Positions 8,030 to 17,369 are shown, numbered from the stretch's first letter. The stretch: 64,000 nt of DNA from Tropicimonas_B omnivorans (GCF_031846565.1 NZ_JAVRHL010000001.1:1-64000); one strand, 5' to 3'. Program-made: numbers and translations. Notes: generated by a model from the sequence alone, not told the origin.

Positions 8030-9412
8030 ATGTCGCTGACCTTCGCCCCCACCGAGTCCAAGGACGCCATCGCGCTTCACCTCGTCCCGTCGGACGCCGT
8101 CGCGCCCTGGGCGGAGGGATTGCCGAAGGCCGCGTCCGACTGGTTCGCGCGCCTCGGGTTTTCGGGCGCCCCCGGCCAGGCCATGCTCGCGCCGGACGGC
8201 AATGGCGGCTTCATCGCCGCGGCCGGCTACGGTAGCGCGGAGCAGCGCAAGCGCTCCCGCTCTCCTCTTGCCGCTGCCGCCGCCACCCTGCCGGAAGGCA
8301 CCTATCGGCTGGAAACGGACCTGGAGCCGGACGCGGCGAACGAGGCCGCCCTGAGCTGGCTTCTCGCAGGGTACCGCTTCGACCGGTACAAATCAGCGAC
8401 CGCGCAGAAGGCGGCCCTGATCGCCCCCGCCGGGGTGGACGCAGGCAGAATCGAGGCCATCGCATCCGGCGAAGCCCTCACCCGCGATCTCATCAACACC
8501 CCCGCGTCGGACATGGGCCCGGATGAGCTGGAGGATGCGGCCCGGGCCCTTGCCTCGGAGTTCGGCGCCGATATCGACGTGACCGCGGGCAACACCCTCC
8601 TCGAGAAGAACTTCCCGCTGATCCACGCCGTCGGCCGAGCCAGCCCGCGTGCGCCGCGCCTCATCGACATGCGCTGGGGGCAAGACGGCCCAGCCATCAC
8701 CCTCGTCGGAAAGGGTGTCTGCTTCGATACCGGCGGGCTGAATCTCAAGCCGGGCGCCTCGATGGGCCTGATGAAGAAGGATATGGGCGGCGCAGCACAT
8801 GTCCTCGGCCTCGCCCGGACGATCATGGCGCTTGGCCTGCGGATCCGCCTGCGCGTCCTCGTTCCCGCGGCGGAGAATTCGGTCTCCGGCAACGCCTTCC
8901 GCCCCGGTGACGTGCTGACGGCGCGCAACGGCAAGACGATCGAGATCAACAACACCGATGCCGAAGGGCGCCTCGTCCTCGCCGACGCCCTCGCCTATGC
9001 GGGCGAGGAGACACCGGACCGCGTCATCTCCATGGCGACGCTGACGGGCGCCGCCCGCGTCGCCGTCGGACCGGACATCGCCCCGTTCTTCACGGATGAC
9101 GAGGACCTGGCCGACGCCCTCTCCGCCGCGGCGCGCCGCATGGCGGACCCCGTCTGGCGGCTGCCGTTCCACGACCCCTACGAGGCATTGATAGAGCCGG
9201 CCATCGCCGATCTCGACAATGCGCCGAAAGGGGGCTTTGCCGGTGCGATCACCGCTGCCCTCTTCCTCCGCCGGTTCGCCGCGCCGGTCTCCAGTTATAC
9301 CCATTTCGACATCTACGCCTGGAACGCGAACGGCGCGCCGGGCCGCCCCGTCGGTGCATTGCAGCAGGGTGCCCGCGCGATCCTCGGCGCCATCGAAGAC
9401 AGCCTTTCGTGA
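8030..9412 (+). CDS. M17 leucyl aminopeptidase family protein
   Basis: 460 residues. The C-terminal catalytic domain carries the metal and active-site residues of PepA: Lys228 and Asp233 in GKGVCFDTGGL, Asp251, and the M17 signature NTDAEGRL with Asp310 and Glu312. The N-terminal domain is shorter and more diverged than in E. coli PepA. It should remove N-terminal residues from peptides in the cytoplasm using two metal ions. AGGAG precedes the ATG. Its stop overlaps the GTG start of the NlpC/P60 gene, so the two are translationally coupled. Confidence 0.92.
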   Translation: MSLTFAPTESKDAIALHLVPSDAVAPWAEGLPKAASDWFARLGFSGAPGQAMLAPDGNGGFIAAAGYGSAEQRKRSRSPLAAAAATLPEGTYRLETDLEPDAANEAALSWLLAGYRFDRYKSATAQKAALIAPAGVDAGRIEAIASGEALTRDLINTPASDMGPDELEDAARALASEFGADIDVTAGNTLLEKNFPLIHAVGRASPRAPRLIDMRWGQDGPAITLVGKGVCFDTGGLNLKPGASMGLMKKDMGGAAHVLGLARTIMALGLRIRLRVLVPAAENSVSGNAFRPGDVLTARNGKTIEINNTDAEGRLVLADALAYAGEETPDRVISMATLTGAARVAVGPDIAPFFTDDEDLADALSAAARRMADPVWRLPFHDPYEALIEPAIADLDNAPKGGFAGAITAALFLRRFAAPVSSYTHFDIYAWNANGAPGRPVGALQQGARAILGAIEDSLS

Positions 9413-10269
9413 GCAGGTCCCACGACCGGCGACTGACGCCGGCCAACGGACGCGTCGCGGCCGAAGAGCTGCGCGGCAAGGTCGATGCCGAGCGCTTCGT
9501 TCGGGGCGAACCTGCCTCGCTGGCCAAGCCGGTGGCGGACCTTCTCTCCGCGCCCGGAGGGAAACGGGACAGGCAGCTCCTCTTCGGAACGCCGCTCCGC
9601 GTCCTTGACCGGCGGGAGGGGATCGCCTTCGTCCAATCCGGCCTCGACGGATATGTGGGCTACGTGACCGAAGCCGCGCTCGGCCCGGCCACCGACGCAA
9701 CCCATGCCGTCGCAGCCCGGTCGGCCCACCTCTACAGCGCGCCGGACATCAAATCACCGGAGGTCGGCTGGCTTCCCCACGGCGCCCTCCTGTCCTGCAC
9801 CTCGCAGGACGGTCGCTTCCGCGCAGGCCATGGCGGCTACGTCATCGCCTCCCACCTCCGCGAAGTGGACACGTTCGAATCCGACCCTGCCGCGGTGGCC
9901 GAACGCTTCCTCGGCACCCCCTACCTGTGGGGTGGCAACGGCACGCTCGGGATTGATTGCTCCGGTCTCGTCCAGGCGGCCCTCGTCGCCTGCGGCCTCC
10001 CCTGCCCCGGCGACAGCGACCTGCAGCGTTTCGCCTTCCCGGCTGCCGATGACGCACCGCGGCGGGGCGACCTCTTTTTCTGGAAGGGCCATGTCGCGAT
10101 GGCGGTTTCGCCCGACCGGATCATCCACGCCAACGCGCACAGCATGTCGGTCGCGCATGAAGGGCTTGCCGAGGCCATCGCACGGATCGAGGCGCAGGGC
10201 GACGGCCCCGTCACCGCTCACGCCCGGCCGAACAACCGTTCGATATCGGACAGTTTCAGCTCGACGTAA
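9409..10269 (+). CDS. NlpC/P60-family peptidoglycan endopeptidase
   Basis: 286 residues. Residues of about 55-150 look like two bacterial SH3-like modules, and 160-275 are an NlpC/P60 cysteine peptidase domain. The catalytic set is Cys184 (GIDCSGLVQ), His228 (GHVAM) and His240 (IIHANAH). The family cleaves D-Glu/diaminopimelate bonds in cell-wall peptides. No signal peptide is evident, so it may act on imported or recycled muropeptides, which fits coupling to an aminopeptidase (GTGA overlap, 4 nt). Its last 52 bp overlap the 3' end of mutL on the other strand. Confidence 0.9.
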   Translation: MSRSHDRRLTPANGRVAAEELRGKVDAERFVRGEPASLAKPVADLLSAPGGKRDRQLLFGTPLRVLDRREGIAFVQSGLDGYVGYVTEAALGPATDATHAVAARSAHLYSAPDIKSPEVGWLPHGALLSCTSQDGRFRAGHGGYVIASHLREVDTFESDPAAVAERFLGTPYLWGGNGTLGIDCSGLVQAALVACGLPCPGDSDLQRFAFPAADDAPRRGDLFFWKGHVAMAVSPDRIIHANAHSMSVAHEGLAEAIARIEAQGDGPVTAHARPNNRSISDSFSST

Positions 10270-12080
10270 GTCGGTCTGCCGTGGTTGCACTGCCCCGAAT
10301 TCGGCGTCGCTTCCATCTCCCGCAGGAGCGCGTTCATCTCTTCGGCGCCCATGCGCCGGCCGGACCGCACCGATCCGTGGCAGGCCACCCGGCTGAGCAC
10401 CGCGTCGAGCCGCGCGCCCAGCAAGCCAGCATCGCCACCCCCCGCACCGGCATCCTCCAGCGCATCCAGAAGGTCCGGGAGAAGCTTTGCCGCATCGACC
10501 TGGCCCAGAAGCGCCGGAGTCTCGCGAACAGCCACCGCCCCGCCGCCGAACGGCTCGATGACGAGGCCGAGCTGAGCCAGCGCGTCGCTCTCGGCAAGCA
10601 GCGTGTCCGCCCCGCCATTCGGCAGCTCGACAATCTGCGGGACCAGCAGGGCCTGCGATGCGATCCCGTTCGTCGCCATCTGCCCTTTCAGCCGCTCATA
10701 GACCAGCCGCTCGTGCGCCGCGTGCTGATCGACGATCACCACGCCGCTCCCGGTCTGCGCAACGATGTAGTTTTCATGGAGCTGCGCCCGCGCCGCGCCA
10801 AGGGGATAGTCCTCGGTCGGCGCCGCCGGTTCGCCTGCATCCATCGGGGCCGGTGCAGGTTCGTACCGCGCCGATGGCCCCATCTCCGCGAAACCGGGCT
10901 CGAGGTCAGGCGCAGGCCGCGGCGCCCAGGACGCTCGCGTTGTGTAGTCCCGCTGGTAGACCGGTGGCGCGCCTGCCTCCGGCCGCATCGCACCCAGCGC
11001 CGCGCCGCCAAGGTGGGACGACGAGCGGTGCCCGGCCTCCGCAAGCGCATGGCGGAGCCCCGACACCACGAGCCCCCGCGCCGTTCCGGGGTCACGGAAC
11101 CGAACCTCTGCCTTGGCCGGATGGACATTCACGTCCACCAGCTCGGGATCGCAGGAGAGGAAAAGCGCGGCGACCGGGTGCCGATCCCGGCTCAGCACGT
11201 CGGAATAGGCAGCGCGCAAGGCGCCGGTCAGCAACTTGTCCCGCACCGGGCGGCCATTGACGAAGAGATATTGATGCGTCGCCGCCCCGCGTGAAAACGT
11301 CGGGAGCGCGGCGAACCCGCCAAGGTGGAGGCCCTCCCGCTCGGCATCGATCGCCAGCGCGTTCTCGGTGAAGTCGGACCCCATGATCCGGCCCAGACGC
11401 CCGCGCAGCGCGCCCCACAGGTCGCCGGTTTCGGCATCGGCGCGGAAGCTGACCCGAGCCTCGCCATCGGTGACTTGCGACAAGGTAAACGCTATGCCGG
11501 GTTCGGCCATGGCAAGGCGGCGCACGATGTCGCTCACCGCCTGCATTTCGGCGCGGTCCGTCCGGAGGAACTTGAGGCGCGCGGGCGTGGCGTAGAAGAG
11601 ATCGCGCAACTCGACCGTCGTGCCACATCCCCGTGCCGCGGGCCTGACCGCGCCGAGCGTTCCCCCGGCGCTCGCGATGGTCGCTCCGGCGTCGCACCGC
11701 ATCACCCGGCTCGTCAGCGTCAGGCGTCCAACCGCCCCCAGCGCCGCCAGTGCCTCGCCGCGGAAGCCGAACGAGCGAATGGCGAGGAGATCCGAGCCGT
11801 CGATCTTCGAGGTGGCGTGACGGGCGAGCGCAAGCGGCAGGTCCTCGGAGGGAATGCCGCAGCCATCGTCGCTCACGCGAATCAGGCTCTTGCCGCCATC
11901 GGCCACCTCGACATCGATCCGGGTCGCCCCGGCATCGATGGCGTTCTCGACCAACTCCTTGACCGCCGATGCGGGCCGCTCGACCACCTCACCCGCGGCG
12001 ATCCGGCTAATCACCGTATCGTCGAGTTGCCGGATCACGGGGCCGGCAGCAGTATCTATCTTGGGGTCACCATCGGGCAT
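10218..12080 (-). CDS. mutL: DNA mismatch repair endonuclease MutL
   Basis: About 620 residues. The N-terminal GHKL ATPase is complete: ELVENAIDAGA (42-52), VSDDGCGI (69-76) and GFRGEAL (105-111). The C-terminal domain has the metal-binding endonuclease motif DQHAAHERLVYE (from about 451), ACHGSVRSG and CNHGRPT. This is a nicking MutL of the MutH-independent type. Start is uncertain: ATG 12080 gives the family-like N-terminus, a TTG at 12104 adds 8 residues, and neither has a clear ribosome site. It runs in the same direction as the upstream SDR (49 bp apart) and overlaps the NlpC/P60 gene by 52 bp at its 3' end. Confidence 0.95.
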   Translation of the reverse strand: MPDGDPKIDTAAGPVIRQLDDTVISRIAAGEVVERPASAVKELVENAIDAGATRIDVEVADGGKSLIRVSDDGCGIPSEDLPLALARHATSKIDGSDLLAIRSFGFRGEALAALGAVGRLTLTSRVMRCDAGATIASAGGTLGAVRPAARGCGTTVELRDLFYATPARLKFLRTDRAEMQAVSDIVRRLAMAEPGIAFTLSQVTDGEARVSFRADAETGDLWGALRGRLGRIMGSDFTENALAIDAEREGLHLGGFAALPTFSRGAATHQYLFVNGRPVRDKLLTGALRAAYSDVLSRDRHPVAALFLSCDPELVDVNVHPAKAEVRFRDPGTARGLVVSGLRHALAEAGHRSSSHLGGAALGAMRPEAGAPPVYQRDYTTRASWAPRPAPDLEPGFAEMGPSARYEPAPAPMDAGEPAAPTEDYPLGAARAQLHENYIVAQTGSGVVIVDQHAAHERLVYERLKGQMATNGIASQALLVPQIVELPNGGADTLLAESDALAQLGLVIEPFGGGAVAVRETPALLGQVDAAKLLPDLLDALEDAGAGGGDAGLLGARLDAVLSRVACHGSVRSGRRMGAEEMNALLREMEATPNSGQCNHGRPTYVELKLSDIERLFGRA

Positions 12081-12129
12081 GGCACTATGGCTAGCATGAC
12101 CCAAGGCGGTCGTGAACCCGGATCCCGCG

Positions 12130-12870
12130 TTACTTCTCGCTGCGCGTCAGCGGATACCACGCCCAGTCCGGCAGCAATTGTCCGAAGCGGATCATCGAGG
12201 AGACGCCGCCGGGGAACCCGCTCTTGAAGTTGTCCGATCCCATGTGTTCGAACATCCGACGCGCCGCATCTTCCGGCTCCATCAGGCCCGGCATGTGGAA
12301 GTCGTTCTTTTTGGACATGCGCGTTTTCACGAAGCCCGGATTGGCCAGTTGCACCGCGACGCCGCTGCCGCGGAGATCGGCATAAAGCGCCTCGGCAAGG
12401 TGCATGATTCCCGCCTTGCTCGCCCCATACGCCGTCGCGGCCGGAAATCCGCGATAGGCCGCGAGCGAGCCCGTGAGGACGATGTGTCCTCGATCCCGCG
12501 CGATCATTTTCGGCAGGACGGCCCCCAGCGCGCGCGACGCCCCGGCGAGGTTGACGTCGAGCGTCGTCAATGCCTTTTCGGTATCCCAAGCCCGCGCGGA
12601 CATCGGCCAGTAGGCGCCGGCGGTATAGATCATGCCGTCGATCTCGCCAGCCTCCGCCGCGGCCGCCTCCACCGAACCCGTATCGGTCACATCGCACGGG
12701 GCAATCCGGGCGCGCCCCGGAAGCTCGTCCGCGAGACCCTGGAGCCGGTCCTGATTCCGCGCCGACAGAACGAGGCTCACGCCGACCTTGCTGAGCTGCC
12801 CTGCCAGAGCCCGGCCGAGGCCTTCACTCGCGCCGACCAACCAATATGTCTTCCCGCTCCACTCGCGCAC
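12130..12870 (-). CDS. SDR-family NAD(P)-dependent oxidoreductase
   Basis: 246 residues. The cofactor loop is GASEGLG (13-19). The usual NNAG is replaced by YTAGAYW. Catalytic Ser (GSLAAYRG), Tyr and Lys (YGASK) are present. Tail residues are rich in aromatic side chains (PDWAWYPLTRSEK). The substrate is unknown. A GTG start at 12870 is used, with GAGGG about 7 nt upstream. It lies just upstream of mutL and may be cotranscribed. The 264 bp before it (12871-13134) contain no gene I can support. Confidence 0.85.
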   Translation of the reverse strand: MREWSGKTYWLVGASEGLGRALAGQLSKVGVSLVLSARNQDRLQGLADELPGRARIAPCDVTDTGSVEAAAAEAGEIDGMIYTAGAYWPMSARAWDTEKALTTLDVNLAGASRALGAVLPKMIARDRGHIVLTGSLAAYRGFPAATAYGASKAGIMHLAEALYADLRGSGVAVQLANPGFVKTRMSKKNDFHMPGLMEPEDAARRMFEHMGSDNFKSGFPGGVSSMIRFGQLLPDWAWYPLTRSEK

Positions 12871-13134
12871 GATCCTACCCTCTTCCGTCCTGCGACGCCT
12901 CCTTGCGGAGGCCGGTTCACTCAGGGTGAATAAGTGGGTCTCCGGACGGATGCGTCAACGACCCGACCGCCGCGCTGCGCGATTGCCGAGCGGGGTATCC
13001 AGGCTTCGAATTGTGTATTTTTCCGCGTTTCGCGTCAGCCTGCGTGGCCCTCGCATCGGCAGAACGTTCAACGCGATAGACGTCGAGATCTGAGGCACCC
13101 GGCTTGGCATCCGCGTCCGCCGGAACGCCGCGGG

Positions 13135-13476
13135 CTAGTCGACCACACGGATCAACTTGCGCTCGAGCACACGCAGCACCGACCGCAGATCGTGCCCGCG
13201 CTTCAAGATCTGCCCATCCATGCCGATCACCGCGTACATCCCCTGACGACTGCGAAGCCGGGGGCGCTTCTCGATCCGGTAGAGCGGATTTTCCGCGGTG
13301 CGTCTGAAAATGGAAAAGACGGCGACGTCCTTGAGCATCGAAATCCCGTAATCCCGCCATTCTCCGGCAGCCACCATTCGCCCGTAGAGCGTCAGGATCG
13401 CGCCGAGCTCGAGCCGATCGAAGGCGACCCTGTCGGGACTGTGCGGGGATATCGATGAGCCGGACTGGAACGTCAT
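13135..13476 (-). CDS. DUF2794 family protein
   Basis: 113 residues. The core VAFDRLELGAIL-xLYGRMVAAGEWRDYGI and the basic C-terminus (RGHDLRSVLRVLERKLIRVV) match DUF2794, a small cytoplasmic family widespread in alphaproteobacteria and of unknown function. Start ATG 13476 gives the usual family length. An in-frame ATG at 13539 would add 21 residues without family support, and neither start has a strong ribosome site. It is followed by non-coding sequence and then the second SDR on the same strand. Confidence 0.8.
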   Translation of the reverse strand: MTFQSGSSISPHSPDRVAFDRLELGAILTLYGRMVAAGEWRDYGISMLKDVAVFSIFRRTAENPLYRIEKRPRLRSRQGMYAVIGMDGQILKRGHDLRSVLRVLERKLIRVVD

Positions 13477-13637
13477 CTGCAAACTCTGTGCATTGAGGCC
13501 TCTCAGATCAAGCACTTCGCGGCCCCCAAAGCAGTGCATTCGACAACGTGACCGCGGCGCTGCTCCCCGAGAACCATGGGGCATGTCTCGGAGGCGGCAC
13601 GAACGACGTTAAAGATCAGCGTCTTGCCTTATGCGTG

Positions 13638-14555
13638 TCACGTGCCGCCGAGGGCTGCTCCGAGATAGAACAACGCGGTGCCGATACGGCCCTGCCGGCG
13701 GATCCCGGCGCGCCTGAAGGCGAGTGGCCGACGCAGTCTCGGAAGACACCGCACCTGGCGAAACGCCTCGAAGATGGCCTGGTTCGCCGGCGTCATCCTG
13801 TGGGCGGACGCCGCGAGCGCCGCGTACCCGCCTTCTGCCGACGCCCTGTACCGCCCGCCGAGCATGAGCCTGACGCGGCGGAGGAACGGAATGAGGCCGC
13901 AATTGTCACCCACGAGGTTCGCACCGTGCTGGCGATAGAGGACACTCGGAGCATCATCGGTCAGGACCACTCCGCCCGCCCCCGTGATGATCTGGTAGGC
14001 CCACCAATCATGCGATGCGGGGCCATTTTCGTCCTGCGCCTCGTGCCGCGCGGCCTGAAGAAGATCGAGCGCGGCGCGATTCATCACCATGGTATTCGCC
14101 CCTCCGATGCACTGAACGAGAGAATTCGCGAATGATGGGCGCCCGCCGCCAGCGCGCGAGATGTGCCTCGGATCGAGGACGGCGCCAGCCACGCGCGTTC
14201 GCGCGACGTAGAGCGCCGCGGTTCCGGTCTCCACCTGTCGCAACTCTTCGATGGCGCGGCGCAGCTTGTCGGGATGCCAGATATCGTCCTGATCGCAGAA
14301 CGCGGCATATGACGTGTCGGCTTCGACCTGGCCCAAGAGGTTGAGGTAGTTGGCGGCGAACCCCCGCCCGGGCCCCTTGATCATACGCAATCGCGCGGGA
14401 TCGATGCCGGCGATGGCCTCGCTGCAACCTGCGTCGTCGCACCCCGCGAACAGGGTCCAGTTCGAATGGTCCTGCCCTGCGATCGAGTCGAGCTGTGCGC
14501 CGAGGAAGGGCGTCTCGCCGTACAGGCCCAGAAGGATGGCAACGTGATCGCGCAT
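13638..14555 (-). CDS. Family 2 glycosyltransferase
   Basis: 305 residues. GT-A fold at the N-terminus: AILLGLYGETPFLGAQLDSI, the nucleotide-sugar segment, and the acidic metal motif FCDQDDIW (Asp88-Asp91) typical of rhamnosyl- and galactosyl-type GT2 enzymes. SHDWWAYQI downstream is the usual acceptor-side motif. No membrane segment is obvious. It lies 12 bp after the KpsM-like permease gene on the same strand, so it probably adds a sugar to the polysaccharide exported by this locus. The sugar specificity cannot be read. Confidence 0.88.
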   Translation of the reverse strand: MRDHVAILLGLYGETPFLGAQLDSIAGQDHSNWTLFAGCDDAGCSEAIAGIDPARLRMIKGPGRGFAANYLNLLGQVEADTSYAAFCDQDDIWHPDKLRRAIEELRQVETGTAALYVARTRVAGAVLDPRHISRAGGGRPSFANSLVQCIGGANTMVMNRAALDLLQAARHEAQDENGPASHDWWAYQIITGAGGVVLTDDAPSVLYRQHGANLVGDNCGLIPFLRRVRLMLGGRYRASAEGGYAALAASAHRMTPANQAIFEAFRQVRCLPRLRRPLAFRRAGIRRQGRIGTALFYLGAALGGT

Positions 14556-14567
14556 GATGCCCCCGCC

Positions 14568-15320
14568 TCAGAGCCGAGCCATGATGTCGCGGCTATGGCG
14601 ACGCAGAAGGATCAGGCCGAGAGCGAACGCCCCGGCAGCAACGCCGTACACGAAGGCGGCGCTGACCCAGTCCGGGGCATAGCCGGCATAGGCGCCGCTC
14701 CGGAATTCGGCGGTCACGTGAATCAACGGATTGAACCACAGTGCGCCCGCATATCGTTCCGGCACGGCCTCGAAGAGAAAGAAGATGCCGGACACGATGA
14801 ACAGGGGCCGGGTTGCGATCTGCCAGATCCTGTCCCACGCGGGGAGCATGGCAAGCAGGAAGCAGTTCAGCGTTCCCACGCCGAGCGCGAGGGCCGAAGC
14901 CATTCCAAGCGCATTGAGCAGGGCCCCGGGGCGGGCCGGGCCGGGCACGCCGTAGATCCCCGCAATCCCCGCCATGACCACGCATGTGACGAGCAGATGC
15001 GTCAAAAGGTTGAGGAAGAAACGGCCGAGGATCGCGTCGATCCACGTCACGCGGGGATACGCCAGCAATGGCTTCGAGAATCGAAGCGCTGCGCCGATCT
15101 TCGTCGACACATCGCTGAAGAGCATGAACGGCAGGTATCCCGTGGCATAGAAGAGCGGGAAGTTCTGACCGAGCGCGGGCGCCCGAAATGCCATCGAAAA
15201 GAGCAGCGACAGTAGCGTGATGGCAGCGACGGGTTCCGCCACCGCCCATAACCAGCCGCCCGGCGACCGGCCGTAGCTGGTCGCCATCTCACGGAGCATC
15301 ATCGCGCCGATCACCCTCAT
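14568..15320 (-). CDS. Capsular polysaccharide ABC exporter permease (KpsM/Wzm-like)
   Basis: 250 residues with six predicted membrane segments and the ABC2-type polysaccharide-export layout. MLREMATSYGRSPGGWLW near the N-terminus is the conserved segment of KpsM/RkpT-like permeases, and FIVSGIFFLFEAVPE is the later conserved loop. GAGGAG lies 5 nt before the ATG. Its partner ATPase (16690) and periplasmic-bridge protein (15434) are on the opposite strand, so the exporter is made from two divergent transcripts that share the 15321-15433 interval. Confidence 0.9.
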   Translation of the reverse strand: MRVIGAMMLREMATSYGRSPGGWLWAVAEPVAAITLLSLLFSMAFRAPALGQNFPLFYATGYLPFMLFSDVSTKIGAALRFSKPLLAYPRVTWIDAILGRFFLNLLTHLLVTCVVMAGIAGIYGVPGPARPGALLNALGMASALALGVGTLNCFLLAMLPAWDRIWQIATRPLFIVSGIFFLFEAVPERYAGALWFNPLIHVTAEFRSGAYAGYAPDWVSAAFVYGVAAGAFALGLILLRRHSRDIMARL

Positions 15321-15433
15321 ACGAGCTCCTCATCGCTACCCTGAGGGGGGTTCGTACTTCGTTCGCGTTAAGGGGACGTTTAAGCGTGGAGAGTTAAAGA
15401 GGGCGGCGAGACGATTCTGGTCCGGAGGCCCAC
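15321..15433. promoter_or_regulatory. Divergent promoter region of the capsule-export genes
   Basis: 113 bp between the two divergent export transcripts. It holds three TTAA tetramers within 30 bp (15368, 15380, 15394), which is unusual in this GC-rich sequence. It also holds a GTTC-N7-GTTC direct repeat at 15350-15364 with the form of an alphaproteobacterial LexA box. By simple arithmetic about two such 8-base matches are expected in 64 kb on both strands, so the LexA reading is weak here. Confidence 0.5.
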
Positions 15434-16693
15434 ATGCCGCACACAGCCGCGCTCGCCACCAACCCTGCGCCGGCCGCGCCGGCGCTGCTGCGCCGTCCGC
15501 CAATTCCGGCGGCGAAGGAACGGGGGCCCCGCCCGGTCCTGCCGGAGGCGTTCCACAAGCCGCATGTCGTCCGCCCCGCGGCGTCTCCCGCGCGATCGAA
15601 GAGGCGCCACAGACGATTGATCGCGAGCTTCGCACTGTCCGTTCTCGCGCCGCTCCTTCTTGCCGCCGGATATCTCTACGATCGTGCCGCGGACCAGTTC
15701 GCCTCCGATGCGGGCTTCGCAGTACGCAAGGAAGAAGGCATGTCCGGGATCGACCTTCTCGGCGGCCTCGGCGATCTGGGCGGCGGCGACACGGCCGATG
15801 CCGATATCCTCCATGCCTACCTGCAAAGTCAGGATCTGGTGACCGCCGTCGAGGCGGAGTTCGATCTGCGCGCTGTCTGGAGCGCCCCGCACGCGCGCGA
15901 TCCCCTCTTCGCCCTCGAGCCGGAGGCGTCTCTGGAGGATCTGGTCGATTACTGGCAGCGCATGGTGCGGGTGAGCTACGATCCCGGATCGGGCCTCATC
16001 GAGATGCAGGTCCGTGCGTTCGAAGCCGCAGATGCGCAGCACATCGCCGAGGTCGTCCTGAGCAGAAGCGGCGAGATGATCAACGCCCTGTCGGACCAGG
16101 CGCAGGAAGATGCGACGCGCCATGCGCGCCGGGAACTTTCGGAGGCCGAAGCCCGGCTTCAGGACGCTCGCGCGCGCCTGACCCGCTTCCGGGCGACGAC
16201 CCGCGTCGTGGACCCTGCCGCGGACGTGCAGAGCCAGATGGGCCTCATCGACACCCTGCAGCAGCAACTCGCGGACGAGATGATCAAGCTGGATCTGCTG
16301 AGGAACAGGACGCGCGACACCGATCCCAGGATCGACCAGGCGGAGCGCAGGATCGAGATCATCGAAGGGAGGATCGAGGCGGAACGGCAAAAGTTCGGCA
16401 ACGCCGCGCAGGACAGGGCAAGCTATGCCGAAACCGTCTCCGAGTTCGAGCGCCTGACCGCGGAGCGGGAGTTCGCCGAAGGGGCCTATGTCGCCGCACG
16501 GGCCGCCCTCGATGCCGCCGTGGCGGAAGCGCGGCGACAAAGCCGATATCTCGCGGCCTTCATCGCACCGACGCGGGCCGAGACCGCCCGGTTCCCGGAC
16601 AGGCCGCTCATCCTGCTTGTCGCTGGTCTCTTCGCGGTGCTGCTCTGGGCCATCGGGACGCTCGTCTTCTATTCGCTGCGAGATCGGCGATGA
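15434..16693 (+). CDS. Capsule export inner-membrane/periplasmic protein (KpsE/Wzz-type)
   Basis: 419 residues. A basic, Pro/Ala-rich cytoplasmic N-terminus (1-60), one membrane segment (about 62-80), a long periplasmic region with coiled-coil character (about 200-380), and a second membrane segment (about 393-413). This is the polysaccharide co-polymerase/KpsE plan of a protein linking the inner-membrane exporter to the outer-membrane channel. GGAGG lies 6 nt before the ATG. It overlaps the kpsT-like gene by 4 nt (ATGA). A KpsD-type outer-membrane partner is not in the window. Confidence 0.88.
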   Translation: MPHTAALATNPAPAAPALLRRPPIPAAKERGPRPVLPEAFHKPHVVRPAASPARSKRRHRRLIASFALSVLAPLLLAAGYLYDRAADQFASDAGFAVRKEEGMSGIDLLGGLGDLGGGDTADADILHAYLQSQDLVTAVEAEFDLRAVWSAPHARDPLFALEPEASLEDLVDYWQRMVRVSYDPGSGLIEMQVRAFEAADAQHIAEVVLSRSGEMINALSDQAQEDATRHARRELSEAEARLQDARARLTRFRATTRVVDPAADVQSQMGLIDTLQQQLADEMIKLDLLRNRTRDTDPRIDQAERRIEIIEGRIEAERQKFGNAAQDRASYAETVSEFERLTAEREFAEGAYVAARAALDAAVAEARRQSRYLAAFIAPTRAETARFPDRPLILLVAGLFAVLLWAIGTLVFYSLRDRR

Positions 16694-17364
16694 CGGGCAA
16701 ATCGATGATCCGGCTCCAGAACGTGAGCAAGATCTGGCGCGGAAAGGGGAGCAGCCGCATCGTGGCCGACAATCTGACGACGCGCTTCCCCGCAGGCCGG
16801 TCGATCGCGCTTCTGGGCCGGAACGGGGCTGGAAAATCGACGCTCCTGCGCATGATCGCGGGGACCGTCGCGCCCGATTCGGGGAAGATCACCAGACAGG
16901 GTCATGTCAGTTGGCCCGTGGGGTTCGCCGGCTCGTTCCATGGTGACCTGACCGGAGCGCAGAACGTGCGGTTCGTCGGCCGCATCTACGGTGTCGACAC
17001 CGACGAACTCTGCGCGTTCGTCGAGGACTTCGCCGATCTCGGCAAGCAGTTCCGCCAGCCGGTGAGGACCTATTCCTCCGGGATGAAGTCCCGCCTCGCC
17101 TTCGGGCTTTCCATGGGCATCCGCTTCGACACCTATCTCGTGGACGAGGTGACGAGCGTCGGCGATGCGGCGTTCCGGGCAAAGTGCGAAGTGCTTTTCC
17201 GGCACCGGCTCTCGCATGCGGGCGCCGTCGTCGTGTCGCACTCGATGCCGCTTCTCTCCCGGATCTGCACCTCCGGGGCCGTTCTCGAGCAAGGCCGGCT
17301 GACCTGGCATGACGATATCAAGGATGCGATCTCCCATCACCGGGAGATCCTCGAAGCCGCGTGA
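16690..17364 (+). CDS. Capsular polysaccharide ABC exporter ATPase (KpsT/Wzt-like)
   Basis: 224 residues. Walker A GRNGAGKS (43-50), a KpsT-type signature RTYSSGMKSRLAF in place of the common LSGGQ, and Walker B TYLVDEV with VVVSHS as the switch His. It powers the KpsM-like permease (14568) in moving lipid-linked polysaccharide across the inner membrane. It is coupled to the KpsE-like gene by an ATGA overlap. It ends only 5 bp from the convergent imuB stop with no visible terminator between them. Confidence 0.92.
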   Translation: MTGKSMIRLQNVSKIWRGKGSSRIVADNLTTRFPAGRSIALLGRNGAGKSTLLRMIAGTVAPDSGKITRQGHVSWPVGFAGSFHGDLTGAQNVRFVGRIYGVDTDELCAFVEDFADLGKQFRQPVRTYSSGMKSRLAFGLSMGIRFDTYLVDEVTSVGDAAFRAKCEVLFRHRLSHAGAVVVSHSMPLLSRICTSGAVLEQGRLTWHDDIKDAISHHREILEAA

Positions 17365-17369
17365 AACGA

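Noticed and set aside
13593..13649. Pairing GGCGGCACG/CGTGCCGCC around the end of the glycosyltransferase gene as a terminator.
   Set aside because: The loop would be about 39 nt and there is no T run.
15368..15383. TTAA-N8-TTAA as a CtrA site.
   Set aside because: The CtrA consensus spacing is 7, not 8; kept only as an AT-rich promoter feature.
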